Assembly: GCA_902775345.1 (NCBI GenBank)
Contig: CACYLW010000003.1
Location: 1 to 64,000, forward strand
DNA from: an uncultured Eubacteriales bacterium
GTDB lineage: Bacteria > Bacillota > Clostridia > Peptostreptococcales > Anaerovoracaceae
Reading direction: 5' to 3'
Length of the DNA: 64,000 bases
Positions within the stretch are counted from its first letter, which is position 1. Every line of letters begins with the position of its first letter. The notes below the pieces were generated by a model, which was not told the DNA's origin, ran no database searches, and saw only the letters and a program-made list of their open reading frames with translations. The translations under genes and the position numbers were made by a program. Shown one piece after another: positions 26,625 to 35,180 of the stretch.

Positions 26625-27623
26625 ATGATTCTCGCAGATAAGATTATTGAAAACAGAAAGAAAAACGGATGGTCACAGGAGGAGCTTGCGGATAAGCTCG
26701 GTGTATCCAGACAGTCGGTATCCAAATGGGAAGGCGCGCAGGCCGTGCCTGATATGAAAAAGATAATACAGATGTCGGAGGTGTTCGGCGTCAGCACCGA
26801 TTATCTTCTCAGAGATGATATAGAAGAAGTACAGCTGCCTGAAGCCGCTCCGGTCGACAACGGGCTGGAGGAGACCGTAAGACAGGTCACCATGGAAGAG
26901 GCCAACGCGTTTCTCGGGCACAATGAAAGAGCTGCCCGCATTATCTCAACCGGCGTGATGATATGCATTCTCTCACCGGTAATACTGATCCTGCTGAGCG
27001 GACTCGCTGAGGCGGGGAAGATCGCGGTGAACGAAACGATAGCCGAGATGGGCGGCACAATAATAGTGCTCGTGATGGTAGCTTCCGCAGTCGGAATGTT
27101 TCTCATGACAGGCATGCGCGGCAAACAGTATGAGTACCTTGAGAGCATTGACATAGACACTGCTTACGGAGTCAGCGGCATGGCCAAGGAGCGGCGTGCA
27201 CAGTATGCCGAAAAGCACAGCCGCCTGCTCATAGTAGGCATAATGCTCTGCATCATTGCTGCCATACCGATGCTTATCCTGGCGATGAGTGGTTACTCCA
27301 ACAATACGGATGTGCTGCCGATCATAGGGGTGGATGCCATGCTCATAACAGTAGCTGTCGGAGTCAAGATGATCGTGCTTACATCGATAAGACAGGAAGG
27401 TTTCGACAAGCTGCTCGAAGAAGGAGACTACACAAGGCTCAATAAAAAGGCCGGTAAGTACGACGGCATATACTGGGGCATAGCTCTCGCGGTATACCTC
27501 GGCTGGAGTTTTGTTACAAACCGCTGGGAAACGACATGGATCGTTTGGCCGATAGCAGGAGTTCTCTTCGTTGTATACAGGGAGATCGCAAAGGGCATAG
27601 TCAGGGCGGTCCACAGGAAATAA
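26625..27623 (+). CDS. XRE-family regulator with C-terminal membrane domain
   Basis: 332 residues. Residues 1-70 are a Cro/CI-type helix-turn-helix (NGWSQEELADKLGVSRQSVS, KWEGAQAVPD, VSTDYLL). The rest has a linker and about six membrane segments in pairs, so the DNA-binding domain is anchored to the membrane and may sense an envelope signal. The ATG after GGGGAGG is chosen over an upstream in-frame start. TTGACA at about 26519 is a possible -35. It follows a broken MATE gene, perhaps its former target. Confidence 0.88.
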   Translation: MILADKIIENRKKNGWSQEELADKLGVSRQSVSKWEGAQAVPDMKKIIQMSEVFGVSTDYLLRDDIEEVQLPEAAPVDNGLEETVRQVTMEEANAFLGHNERAARIISTGVMICILSPVILILLSGLAEAGKIAVNETIAEMGGTIIVLVMVASAVGMFLMTGMRGKQYEYLESIDIDTAYGVSGMAKERRAQYAEKHSRLLIVGIMLCIIAAIPMLILAMSGYSNNTDVLPIIGVDAMLITVAVGVKMIVLTSIRQEGFDKLLEEGDYTRLNKKAGKYDGIYWGIALAVYLGWSFVTNRWETTWIVWPIAGVLFVVYREIAKGIVRAVHRK

Positions 27624-27640
27624 GATGCATCATGAAACGG

Positions 27641-27673
27641 CAGATCTGCACCTGTGTGCAGGTCTGTTTTTTT
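27641..27673 (+). terminator. Intrinsic terminator after the XRE gene
   Basis: CAGATCTGCAC / GTGCAGGTCTG, 11 bp with one G-T pair, then seven T. Confidence 0.9.
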
Positions 27674-27777
27674 ATAATACGGGAGCAATGTTTTATTGAA
27701 AGGAACCGGCTTTGAATGTAAGATTAGTAATAACGCAACGGGGACAGTAAATATGTCCATACTGAAAGGAGACTGAG

Positions 27778-28146
27778 ATGAAAGTCGTAGAAACCAAAAA
27801 TGCACCTGGTGCTATCGGACCATATTCACAGGCATACGTTACAAACGGATTCGTTTATACTTCGGGACAGATCCCTGTAAATCCTGAAACAGGAGAAGTT
27901 CCTGCGGGTATCGAGGCACAGGCTGCTCAGAGCTGCAAAAACGTCGGAGCCATTCTTGAGGCTGCGGGTTCCGGTTTTGATAAAGTTGTAAAGACTACAT
28001 GCTTCCTCGCTGACATGGCAGACTTCGCGGCATTCAACGCTGTATACGCGGAGTACTTCACGTCAAAGCCGGCAAGAAGCTGTGTTGCTGTAAAGGATCT
28101 CCCGAAGGGGGTTCTTTGCGAAATAGAGGCCATCGCAGAAGCGTAA
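27778..28146 (+). CDS. ridA: RidA-family enamine/imine deaminase
   Basis: 122 residues, full length. It hydrolyses reactive 2-aminoacrylate-type enamines produced by PLP enzymes such as threonine dehydratase, which is encoded in this window as ilvA. Signatures: APGAIGPYSQAY, the FVYTSGQIPV strand and the active-site Arg in PARSCVAVKDLP, with CEIEAIA at the end. AAAGGAG precedes the ATG. It is 34 nt upstream of pfkA and likely co-transcribed. Confidence 0.95.
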   Translation: MKVVETKNAPGAIGPYSQAYVTNGFVYTSGQIPVNPETGEVPAGIEAQAAQSCKNVGAILEAAGSGFDKVVKTTCFLADMADFAAFNAVYAEYFTSKPARSCVAVKDLPKGVLCEIEAIAEA

Positions 28147-28180
28147 GCCATAGGCATAGATCCGGTCAAGGAGGACCATC

Positions 28181-29146
28181 ATGAAGAAAATCGGTGTACT
28201 TACCAGCGGCGGAGACGCGCCGGGAATGAATGCGGCCATAAGAGCTGTCGTAAGATTCGGCATTTACCACAACATGGAAGTCTACGGCATCAAGAGAGGC
28301 TATGAAGGACTGATCGACGGTGATGTTGAGAGAATGTACAGGAGATCCGTAGGAGACATACTGCAGCGCGGCGGTACTGTCCTCAAGACGGCCAGAAGCA
28401 AGCGCTTCATGACCGAAGAAGGAATGGAAAAAGCGGCCAAGACACTCCGCGCCCTCAAGATCGAAGATCTTATAGTCATAGGAGGTAACGGATCGCTTAC
28501 CGGAGCAAAGCTGCTGTCCGACAGATACGGCATTGACGTAATGGGGATCCCGGGCACTATAGACAATGACCTGTCATACACTGACAATACGATAGGCTTT
28601 GACACGGCCATCAATATCGTGCTGGATGCCATCACACGCATAAGGGATACAAGTTCTTCACATCAGAGAACGAGTGTCATAGAGGTAATGGGACGTCACT
28701 GCGGAGATATAGCCCTTTATTCCGGCATTACAGGCGGCGCAGAGTGCGTACTGCTTCCTGAGATCGACGATGATATAGAGGATGTGTTTAAGAAAGTTTC
28801 TGCAGGCATAGAATCCGGCAAGCTTCATAACATTATCATCAAGGCTGAAGGATATAATATAAATAATGAAGAACTGTTCGCCCAGCTGAAAGAAAGAACA
28901 GGCAGAAATGTAAACTATATCAAACTGTCATATCTTCAGCGCGGAGGCTCACCTACATTCCGTGACAGGATGCTCGCTACCCAGTGTGGAATGACGGCAA
29001 TAGATCTTATAAGACACGATATCAGAAACCAGGCCATCGGAGAAAGAGACGGTCACATAGTGCATTATGACCTTACAGAAGCGCTTGAAATGACCAGAGG
29101 AGTAGACTACGACCTGTATAAAGGCGTAGATATTCTGAGCATGTAG
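28181..29146 (+). CDS. pfkA: 6-phosphofructokinase
   Basis: 321 residues, the length of bacterial ATP-PFK. It phosphorylates fructose 6-phosphate in glycolysis. Motifs: SGGDAPGMNAAIRAV, PGTIDNDL with catalytic Asp, MGRHCGDIAL and the effector/sugar region LQRGGSPTFRDR. The nucleotide loop reads GGNGSLTGA where most ATP enzymes have GGDGSxxGA, so the Mg-ATP-binding Asp is Asn; the next Gly, associated with ATP rather than PPi use, is kept. Activity is likely but that substitution deserves note. Confidence 0.93.
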   Translation: MKKIGVLTSGGDAPGMNAAIRAVVRFGIYHNMEVYGIKRGYEGLIDGDVERMYRRSVGDILQRGGTVLKTARSKRFMTEEGMEKAAKTLRALKIEDLIVIGGNGSLTGAKLLSDRYGIDVMGIPGTIDNDLSYTDNTIGFDTAINIVLDAITRIRDTSSSHQRTSVIEVMGRHCGDIALYSGITGGAECVLLPEIDDDIEDVFKKVSAGIESGKLHNIIIKAEGYNINNEELFAQLKERTGRNVNYIKLSYLQRGGSPTFRDRMLATQCGMTAIDLIRHDIRNQAIGERDGHIVHYDLTEALEMTRGVDYDLYKGVDILSM

Positions 29147-29152
29147 TACTAA

Positions 29153-31510
29153 ATGTTATTAAAAAAACTAAGTGAAATAAAGCAGGGACAGTCAGCATAT
29201 ATCGAAAAGGTAGGAGGTGATGGCGCATTGCGTCAGCACCTCCTTGACATGGGAGTCATTCCGGGAGCGCATGTAAAACTTATAAAGTTTGCTCCGATGG
29301 GAGATCCCATGGAGCTGCGCATACATGGCTATGAACTTACGCTGCGCTTATCCGATGCCGAGAAGATAGAGATCCTGCTCACGGATGATGAAGCAGGGGC
29401 CTACAGCGAAGTGATCGATGACGATAATGAGACTGAGCACCCTGGTCTCGGTGAGGAGGGAAGATACCACGAGAAGGAGGGCGAGGATCCGCTCCCTGAC
29501 GGTACAACTCTGACTTTCGCGCTTGTAGGCAATCAGAACAGCGGAAAAACGACGCTGTTCAACCAGCTCACCGGTTCGAACCAGCATGTGGGCAACTTTC
29601 CGGGCGTTACGGTAGACCGGAAGGACGGTGTAATAAAAGGTCATCCCGATACCCTCATAACAGATCTTCCGGGCATCTACTCCATGTCGCCTTACTCGGG
29701 CGAGGAGCTCGTCTCAAGGGATTTCGTGCTTAAGGAGAAACCGAAGGCGATAATCAACATAGTAGATGTCACGAGCATCGACCGCAGCATGTATCTTACG
29801 GAGCAGCTGCTCGAGATGGGTCTGCCGATGGTAGTTGCGCTCAACATGATGGACGAGATGACCGGGAACGGCGGCTCTGTCGACATCAATAAGATGGAGC
29901 AGATGCTTGGTGTTCCGGTGGTGCCGATCTCGGCTGCCAGGAACCAGGGCGTCGACGAACTGGTAAGTCACGCGATACATGTAGCAAAGTTCCAGGAAGG
30001 CCCTATGAGGCAGGATTTCTGTGACAGTTCAGAGAACGGAGGCGCCGTTCACAGATGCCTGCATGCAGTCTGCCACCTGATCGAAGACCATGCGGAGAGA
30101 GAGGGCATACCGTTACGCTTTGCAGCCGCTAAACTTGTCGAAGGAGATAAGCTCATACTTGAGAGCCTCAAACTCGACAGGAATGAAAAAGAGACGCTCG
30201 AGCACCTGATCCTCCAGATGGAAAGAGAGCGGGGACTCGACAGAAGCGCCGCCATGGCTGACATGCGCTACTCCTTCATATACAAAGTCTGTGACCGCTG
30301 CATCAGGAGACCGAGAGAGAGCAAGGAGCATATAAGGAGCAGCAGATACGACAACGTCCTGACGGGCAAGTACACAGCCATACCGGTTTTCATCGCAGTG
30401 ATGGCTGCCGTGTTCTTCCTGACATTCGCAGTGATTGGACCTTTCCTGCAGGGTCTGCTTGAAAAAGGGATAGGATCACTTGCAGCGTCGGTCGGGGATG
30501 CAATGACTGCCGGCAATGTGAATCATGCGATCAGCAGTCTTGTGATGGACGGCATATTCGAGGGGGTAGGAAGCGTACTGAGCTTTCTTCCTATAATCGT
30601 AACTATGTTCTTCTTCCTGTCGTTGCTCGAGGACAGCGGATATATAGCGAGAGTTGCATTCGTGATGGATAAGCCGCTGCGAAAAATCGGTCTTTCGGGG
30701 CGGAGCATAGTTCCTATGCTGATCGGCTTCGGATGTACGGTTCCTGCGGTAATGGCGACGCGAACGCTGCCTAGCTCGAGAGACAGGCGCATGACCATAC
30801 TGCTTACGCCGTTCATGTCCTGTACGGCCAAGCTGCCTATATACGGATTCTTCGTTGCGGCGTTTTTCCCGGGCAACGGCTGGTGGATAGTTACCGCGCT
30901 CTACCTGCTTGGTGTAGTGACGGGCATACTGTCAGCTATAATCATGAAGAAGACAGTCTTCAAGGGAGAGGCTGTTCCCCTGGTAATGGAACTGCCTAAT
31001 TACAGACTCCCGTCCGCAAAGAACGTGGGACATCTTATCTGGGACAAATCAAAGGACTTCCTGCAGAGGGCGTTCTCGGTGATCCTGATAGCGACCATAG
31101 TCGTATGGTTCCTGCAGAGCTTCAACTTCGGATTCAACATGGTGGATGATGCCCAGGACTCGATGCTGGCGGCAATAGCGGGTGTTCTGGCTCCTGTATT
31201 CAAGCCTGTGGGACTTGGAGACTGGCGCATAGTCACAGCCCTCATAAGCGGATTTATGGCCAAGGAGAGCGTAGTTGCGACGATGAACGTTCTCTTTGCC
31301 GGCGGAGTAGCTGCCGCGCTCTCAACACTGGCCGCAGCGTCGATGCTGGTATTCAGCCTGCTGTATACGCCGTGCGTTGCTGCAGTAGCTGCGATCAGAA
31401 GGGAACTCGGAAGCGGCTGGGCGCTGTACGTCGTATTCTGCCAATGCGCCATAGCATGGGTGGCGGCGCTGATAGTCAGACTTATCGGTCTGGCGATCGG
31501 ATTGGGCTAG
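29153..31510 (+). CDS. feoB: FeoA-FeoB fusion ferrous iron transporter
   Basis: 785 residues. An N-terminal FeoA SH3-like domain (about 1-77) is joined by an acidic linker (80-115) to FeoB. The GTPase domain shows G1 GNQNSGKTT (126-134), the switch segment VGNFPGVTVD, DLPG and NMMDE. After the helical GDI-like domain come about ten membrane segments with the two conserved Gate regions (GFGCTVPAVMATR; TPCVAAVAAI). Imports Fe2+. It starts 6 nt after pfkA without a strong ribosome site of its own. FeoA is usually a separate gene; fusions are known in Firmicutes. Confidence 0.95.
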   Translation: MLLKKLSEIKQGQSAYIEKVGGDGALRQHLLDMGVIPGAHVKLIKFAPMGDPMELRIHGYELTLRLSDAEKIEILLTDDEAGAYSEVIDDDNETEHPGLGEEGRYHEKEGEDPLPDGTTLTFALVGNQNSGKTTLFNQLTGSNQHVGNFPGVTVDRKDGVIKGHPDTLITDLPGIYSMSPYSGEELVSRDFVLKEKPKAIINIVDVTSIDRSMYLTEQLLEMGLPMVVALNMMDEMTGNGGSVDINKMEQMLGVPVVPISAARNQGVDELVSHAIHVAKFQEGPMRQDFCDSSENGGAVHRCLHAVCHLIEDHAEREGIPLRFAAAKLVEGDKLILESLKLDRNEKETLEHLILQMERERGLDRSAAMADMRYSFIYKVCDRCIRRPRESKEHIRSSRYDNVLTGKYTAIPVFIAVMAAVFFLTFAVIGPFLQGLLEKGIGSLAASVGDAMTAGNVNHAISSLVMDGIFEGVGSVLSFLPIIVTMFFFLSLLEDSGYIARVAFVMDKPLRKIGLSGRSIVPMLIGFGCTVPAVMATRTLPSSRDRRMTILLTPFMSCTAKLPIYGFFVAAFFPGNGWWIVTALYLLGVVTGILSAIIMKKTVFKGEAVPLVMELPNYRLPSAKNVGHLIWDKSKDFLQRAFSVILIATIVVWFLQSFNFGFNMVDDAQDSMLAAIAGVLAPVFKPVGLGDWRIVTALISGFMAKESVVATMNVLFAGGVAAALSTLAAASMLVFSLLYTPCVAAVAAIRRELGSGWALYVVFCQCAIAWVAALIVRLIGLAIGLG

Positions 31511-31567
31511 TCATCCGGGCATAAAAATACCGGGCATTTATCTGCCCGAAAATATATCGGTTGCAGG

Positions 31568-31595
31568 AAATACCTGAGTTATTGCTCAGGTATTT
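31568..31595. terminator. Bidirectional terminator enclosing the LysR stop codon
   Basis: AAATACCTGAG / CTCAGGTATTT, 11 bp with a six-nt loop that contains the stop (31579-31581) of the minus-strand LysR gene. T-rich on both sides. A weaker CGGGCA/TGCCCG stem at 31531-31548 lies between it and feoAB. Confidence 0.9.
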
Positions 31596-32463
31596 TTACT
31601 TTCAGCTGATTTGCTGCAAAGATGACAAATTCTCTGACAGCAGGTGCCGCATCCTCAAGCGACGGAAGGCAAATGCCGAGCTCTATGCTGCTCGGGGGAT
31701 CTACAGGAATAATAACTGTTCCGGTCTTCCAGTGTCTGGTGATTCCCTCGTTCATTATGCCTATGCCAAGTCCCTTCTCAACCATGTTTATGGCTGTATA
31801 GTTTTCAAGAGTGGTGAGCCGCACGTTAGGGACGATACCGTGACGTTTGAAAAGCTCCCTTACATCTGCGTCATCGCCTTCACTTGGCATAATGAGGTTT
31901 TCCTTTTTGCATCTTTCAATAGGATATGCCGGTAAGCCTGCGTCGCGGTGATTCCTTGGAAGAACGGCTACCATGCGGTCCTCGGCAAAAGGTATCCAGA
32001 CAAAAGACTTGTTCGAGAGCCGTGATGAGAAAGAAAGATCGGCCTTGCCGGAGGTGACCATCTTGTCGATCTTATTTTTTGTAGCCTCCTCTATCTGTAT
32101 ATTGATGGAAGGGTGCAGGTCGGTAAAATCCTTGATAATCTGAGGAAGCACCTGCGCAGCGATACTGGAATACGCAGCGATCATTACATTGCCTTTGTAC
32201 ATCCCCGAGAGTTCGGTAGCAGCCTTATATAACTCGGTCTCTTTTTCAATGAACTCTATGACAAGAGGATAGATGTATTCGCCCTCGCGGGTGAGCACGA
32301 CCCCGTTGCTCTTGCGCATCAGAAGAGAGAAACCGAACTCCTTCTCCATGGCAGCTACGAGCTGGCTGATACCTGAGGGTGTGTAACCCATTATCTTACC
32401 GGCTGCAGTAAAACTGCCTTCATCAGCGGCCGTTACAAAGGCTTTGCATTTCAGAATATCCAT
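31579..32463 (-). CDS. LysR-family transcriptional regulator
   Basis: 294 residues. The N-terminal winged helix-turn-helix (KAFVTAADEGSFTAAGKIMG, TPSGISQLVAAMEKEFG) is followed by a two-lobed effector-binding domain of standard length. The promoter at 32512-32539 has almost the same sequence as that of the TauE permease gene 1.8 kb away, so this regulator is a candidate controller of both. Its last codons lie in a terminator hairpin. Confidence 0.93.
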   Translation of the reverse strand: MDILKCKAFVTAADEGSFTAAGKIMGYTPSGISQLVAAMEKEFGFSLLMRKSNGVVLTREGEYIYPLVIEFIEKETELYKAATELSGMYKGNVMIAAYSSIAAQVLPQIIKDFTDLHPSINIQIEEATKNKIDKMVTSGKADLSFSSRLSNKSFVWIPFAEDRMVAVLPRNHRDAGLPAYPIERCKKENLIMPSEGDDADVRELFKRHGIVPNVRLTTLENYTAINMVEKGLGIGIMNEGITRHWKTGTVIIPVDPPSSIELGICLPSLEDAAPAVREFVIFAANQLKVKIPEQ

Positions 32464-32498
32464 GAATATAAACCCGTTTAAACAAAATGATAAAACAA

Positions 32499-32539
32499 TT
32501 CCTTAATACAGATTATACCATTCTTTAAAGCCAAGTCAA
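32499..32539 (-). promoter_or_regulatory. LysR gene promoter with paired TTAARGAA sites
   Basis: On the minus strand: TTGACT (32534-32539), 16 nt, TATAAT (32512-32517). TTAAAGAA (32521-32528) and TTAAGGAA (32499-32506) flank the -10 as direct repeats 22 bp apart. The same arrangement occurs at 34344-34384. Confidence 0.8.
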
Positions 32540-32669
32540 CAGAATACGGATGACCTTAGACAAAGCTGTGATTACCGCATTGATTGCATGAAGCAGTAAA
32601 AATTTACTTTTAAGAACATATAATGTACAATGTCTAGGAAAACTTTTACCAGAAAAAGGAGAGAATCAT

Positions 32670-33263
32670 ATGAAACTGGATCCTAATAATGATGTGTACC
32701 CTGGAGATCTCGGTATACTTAATGCAAGGAAGCATAAGTGGGCTAAAGGTACTAAGAAAGGCTACGGATTCAAGATCGCTTCATACGGGATCCTTGCAGC
32801 GGGCCTGGTCGTCATAATAAGCGTAGCGCTCAGGACGCAGGGGGCTGAGTCGAGTCAGCTTCCGGTACACTTAACGATCTGGACAGTAGCAGCTCTTACG
32901 TTTATTGTTTCCCGCCGCGGCAAGCGGATGTCCCAGGATCCGTTCAACGGATTTCACAATGCGAGGTTCGAGGTCAGCGACGATACTGTCTATTATGTAT
33001 ATCAGCAGGGAATGAAGCTCAAGACTTATTACATACGTGACGCACAGATCAAAAAAATCATACGCGATGACGAGGCAGGAGTACTTTGTATAGAAGGTAA
33101 GGCAACTCTGAACACACAGACCAGAGATTCTGAAACGGAAGAAAACCTTGATGAATTCTACGCTTTGGTGCCATTCGACAAATACGAACTGGATGACCTG
33201 CTTGCTCCATATAAAAGGAAGGTCGTCAAGGCTGACGGCAAGCTGAGAGAGGAATACAATTAG
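32670..33263 (+). CDS. Hypothetical membrane protein, two helices and PH-like domain
   Basis: 197 residues. A basic N-terminus, two membrane helices (about 37-55 and 68-83) and a C-terminal cytoplasmic beta-rich part (VSDDTVYYVYQQGMKLKTYY...) similar in plan to YcxB-like proteins elsewhere in this window, though without clear sequence identity. GGAGAG precedes the ATG, and TATAAT near 32618 may be its -10. Function unknown. Confidence 0.75.
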   Translation: MKLDPNNDVYPGDLGILNARKHKWAKGTKKGYGFKIASYGILAAGLVVIISVALRTQGAESSQLPVHLTIWTVAALTFIVSRRGKRMSQDPFNGFHNARFEVSDDTVYYVYQQGMKLKTYYIRDAQIKKIIRDDEAGVLCIEGKATLNTQTRDSETEENLDEFYALVPFDKYELDDLLAPYKRKVVKADGKLREEYN

Positions 33264-33288
33264 AGACTTAAGATCTAATCGTGATAAT

Positions 33289-33318
33289 AAAAGAGCCGGT
33301 CATTTGACCGGCTCTTTT
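33289..33318. terminator. Bidirectional terminator
   Basis: AAAAGAGCCGGTC / GACCGGCTCTTTT with a four-nt loop; A and T tails serve both converging genes. Confidence 0.92.
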
Positions 33319-33357
33319 GTAGTTCATTATATCCGAATCGCTGATCGCTGATAGTAA

Positions 33358-34284
33358 TTAGATAGCAGATCCCTTCTGAATAGCGTCCTTCAGGTAGAGG
33401 AGCGAAGTGAGGAAGCAGACAATTACAACCAGGAGAGTCAGCCAGTAAAGCGGCAAGCTTCCAACGATCCATGCTGCGATAGGAACTCCGATCAGGCCGC
33501 CGCCGAGAGCCATAGCCCAGCAAGCGTTCATGTCATAACGACCTTCCTTGATGAACTTAGGACCATTGCCGTATGCCATTAGGAATGCGCAGGAACCCAT
33601 CATAGCAGGGAATGCGCAGCCGACATCGAGTCCGAGGAGTGCGCAGAGAGCCATGCAAGGAGCATAGAGACCTACGCCGATGGACATCAGTCCGCCGAGG
33701 ATGAAGTTGACAACGATAGCAATGATCAGCTTGATTCCACGGAGACCCATAGCTGTTCCGACTTCTCCGAACGGGCCAATGCCTCTCCACTTCATGAACA
33801 TAACGACGGAGAGGAGGAACAGTCCTACGAACAGAGCGTAACGTACATGCTTACGGTCGAACTTGGAAACGATACCAGCCATGAGGTATGAACCGAGAAC
33901 GGATGCAACGATCATGGTAACGAGCGTGAGAACATCCATGTCAACGAGACCGAAGAATGCAGCTGCCTCTACGCATACAGGAACCGTGTCGCCTACGTTC
34001 AGTGTACCAGGGACAAGAACGTCGTCTACCGACTTACCGACTTTGAAGTATGTCGAAGTAGGAGCGAATGATCCGATACCCAGTGTGTCGAAGAAGTTAG
34101 CAACGATTCCGCAAAGAATGAAGTTGTACCAGAAGTGCTTCTTCTGCGACTGCCAGAGTTCCTCACCGCTGCAGCCGAATTCTGTTTCAGGCATTGCGCG
34201 GATCTCTTTCATCTTTCTCCACATCAGAATGACGTTGTAGATAAGGCCTAAAAGAGCTATACCAATAAGAATCCATTTAGACAT
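33358..34284 (-). CDS. TauE/SafE-family permease (sulfite exporter-like)
   Basis: 308 residues, about eight to nine membrane segments. The N-terminal half has NFFDTLGIGSFAPTSTYFK and the second half a related motif around NFILGGLMSIGVGLYAPCM, the internal repeat of this family. Members export sulfite, sulfoacetate or other organic anions. It shares an unusual promoter with the adjacent LysR gene. With YedE, TusA and CoA-disulfide reductase genes nearby a sulfur anion is plausible but unproven. AGGAGG lies directly before the ATG. Confidence 0.88.
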   Translation of the reverse strand: MSKWILIGIALLGLIYNVILMWRKMKEIRAMPETEFGCSGEELWQSQKKHFWYNFILCGIVANFFDTLGIGSFAPTSTYFKVGKSVDDVLVPGTLNVGDTVPVCVEAAAFFGLVDMDVLTLVTMIVASVLGSYLMAGIVSKFDRKHVRYALFVGLFLLSVVMFMKWRGIGPFGEVGTAMGLRGIKLIIAIVVNFILGGLMSIGVGLYAPCMALCALLGLDVGCAFPAMMGSCAFLMAYGNGPKFIKEGRYDMNACWAMALGGGLIGVPIAAWIVGSLPLYWLTLLVVIVCFLTSLLYLKDAIQKGSAI

Positions 34285-34343
34285 AAAAAACCTCCTATGA
34301 ATAATAGTACTATTATTAGAATATTGAATACGTGATTCAACAC

Positions 34344-34384
34344 TTCTTTAAGACAGATTATAGCATTCCTTAAGTCCAAGTCAA
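34344..34384 (-). promoter_or_regulatory. TauE permease promoter with paired TTAARGAA sites
   Basis: On the minus strand: TTGACT (34379-34384), 16 nt, TATAAT (34357-34362). TTAAGGAA (34366-34373) and TTAAAGAA (34344-34351) are 22 bp apart. By hand alignment 37 of 44 positions match the LysR gene promoter. Confidence 0.8.
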
Positions 34385-34561
34385 TACTAATGTGTCGATT
34401 ATGTGAATATTTAAAGGTTGTTTTTTGCAGTTTTTCAACCTTCCCTCCTTTTTGAGAGACCCGGAAAGCATTTGAACGATATTTGATTTGTATACCGTTT
34501 ATGTAGTAATATTCTATGGCACGGTTTTCAGCTGTTACGATATTTTGAGTGATATGAAAGG

Positions 34562-35164
34562 ATGAAACAGATGAAGAATCCCAACAGGACAGCAAGAGAG
34601 AACAGAAGAGCAGATGGCGGAGATTCAACAGACACGATAGTTGTATGCGCAGGCAAACACGGCACCTCCCTGCAGTACGGAAAATGGCTGATGGAGGAAC
34701 TGGAATGTGACGGCATGGGGTTCGACAAAAGAAAGCTGGGATATGTCAGCATGTATAAGAATGTTGTATATATCGGTGCCGTGCGTAATGGTGATATCCA
34801 TATGCTGAACATGCTATGGCAGAATTATAATAATTTCGGGCTTGAGGGAAGAAACCTCTTCATATGCGGTGTAGGCCTCGGTGACCCGGACAGTCAGTCT
34901 TATGTCGATCTGCTTCGCCGCCGGAACGGGTGTGAAGGACAAAGCAATATAAGCTTCTTCATTCTTCCGGGAACGGTCCGGAAGAATAAGCTGATAATGC
35001 TGGACAAAGCACTGTTTAAGAATTTTATCGAGGTCGGGGCTTACGGACTGTATGCCAAAGAAGATGCGGATCTCATCATTGAAAGAGCCAAAAACGATTA
35101 TGACGGTATGAGCAGAGACTCTCTTGAACCGGTAATTAAAAAAATAAAAGAGCTGAACTCATAG
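34562..35164 (+). CDS. Flavodoxin-like domain protein
   Basis: 200 residues. After a charged leader of ~22 residues comes a flavodoxin-type alpha/beta domain: IVVCAGKHGTSLQYGKWLME, where a flavodoxin would bind FMN phosphate (normally a T/S-rich YGTTxK loop), then VVYIGAVRNGDIH and FICGVGLGDP. It resembles the short flavodoxin proteins of clostridia. The HGTSLQYG loop may still bind flavin. A second ATG four codons in is possible. The stop codon lies in the loop of a terminator. Confidence 0.7.
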   Translation: MKQMKNPNRTARENRRADGGDSTDTIVVCAGKHGTSLQYGKWLMEELECDGMGFDKRKLGYVSMYKNVVYIGAVRNGDIHMLNMLWQNYNNFGLEGRNLFICGVGLGDPDSQSYVDLLRRRNGCEGQSNISFFILPGTVRKNKLIMLDKALFKNFIEVGAYGLYAKEDADLIIERAKNDYDGMSRDSLEPVIKKIKELNS

Positions 35165-35180
35165 GTTCAGCTCTTTTTTT
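35146..35180. terminator. Terminator enclosing the flavodoxin-like stop codon
   Basis: AAAAGAGCTGAAC / GTTCAGCTCTTTT with loop TCATAG, where TAG is the stop; seven T follow. Confidence 0.92.
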
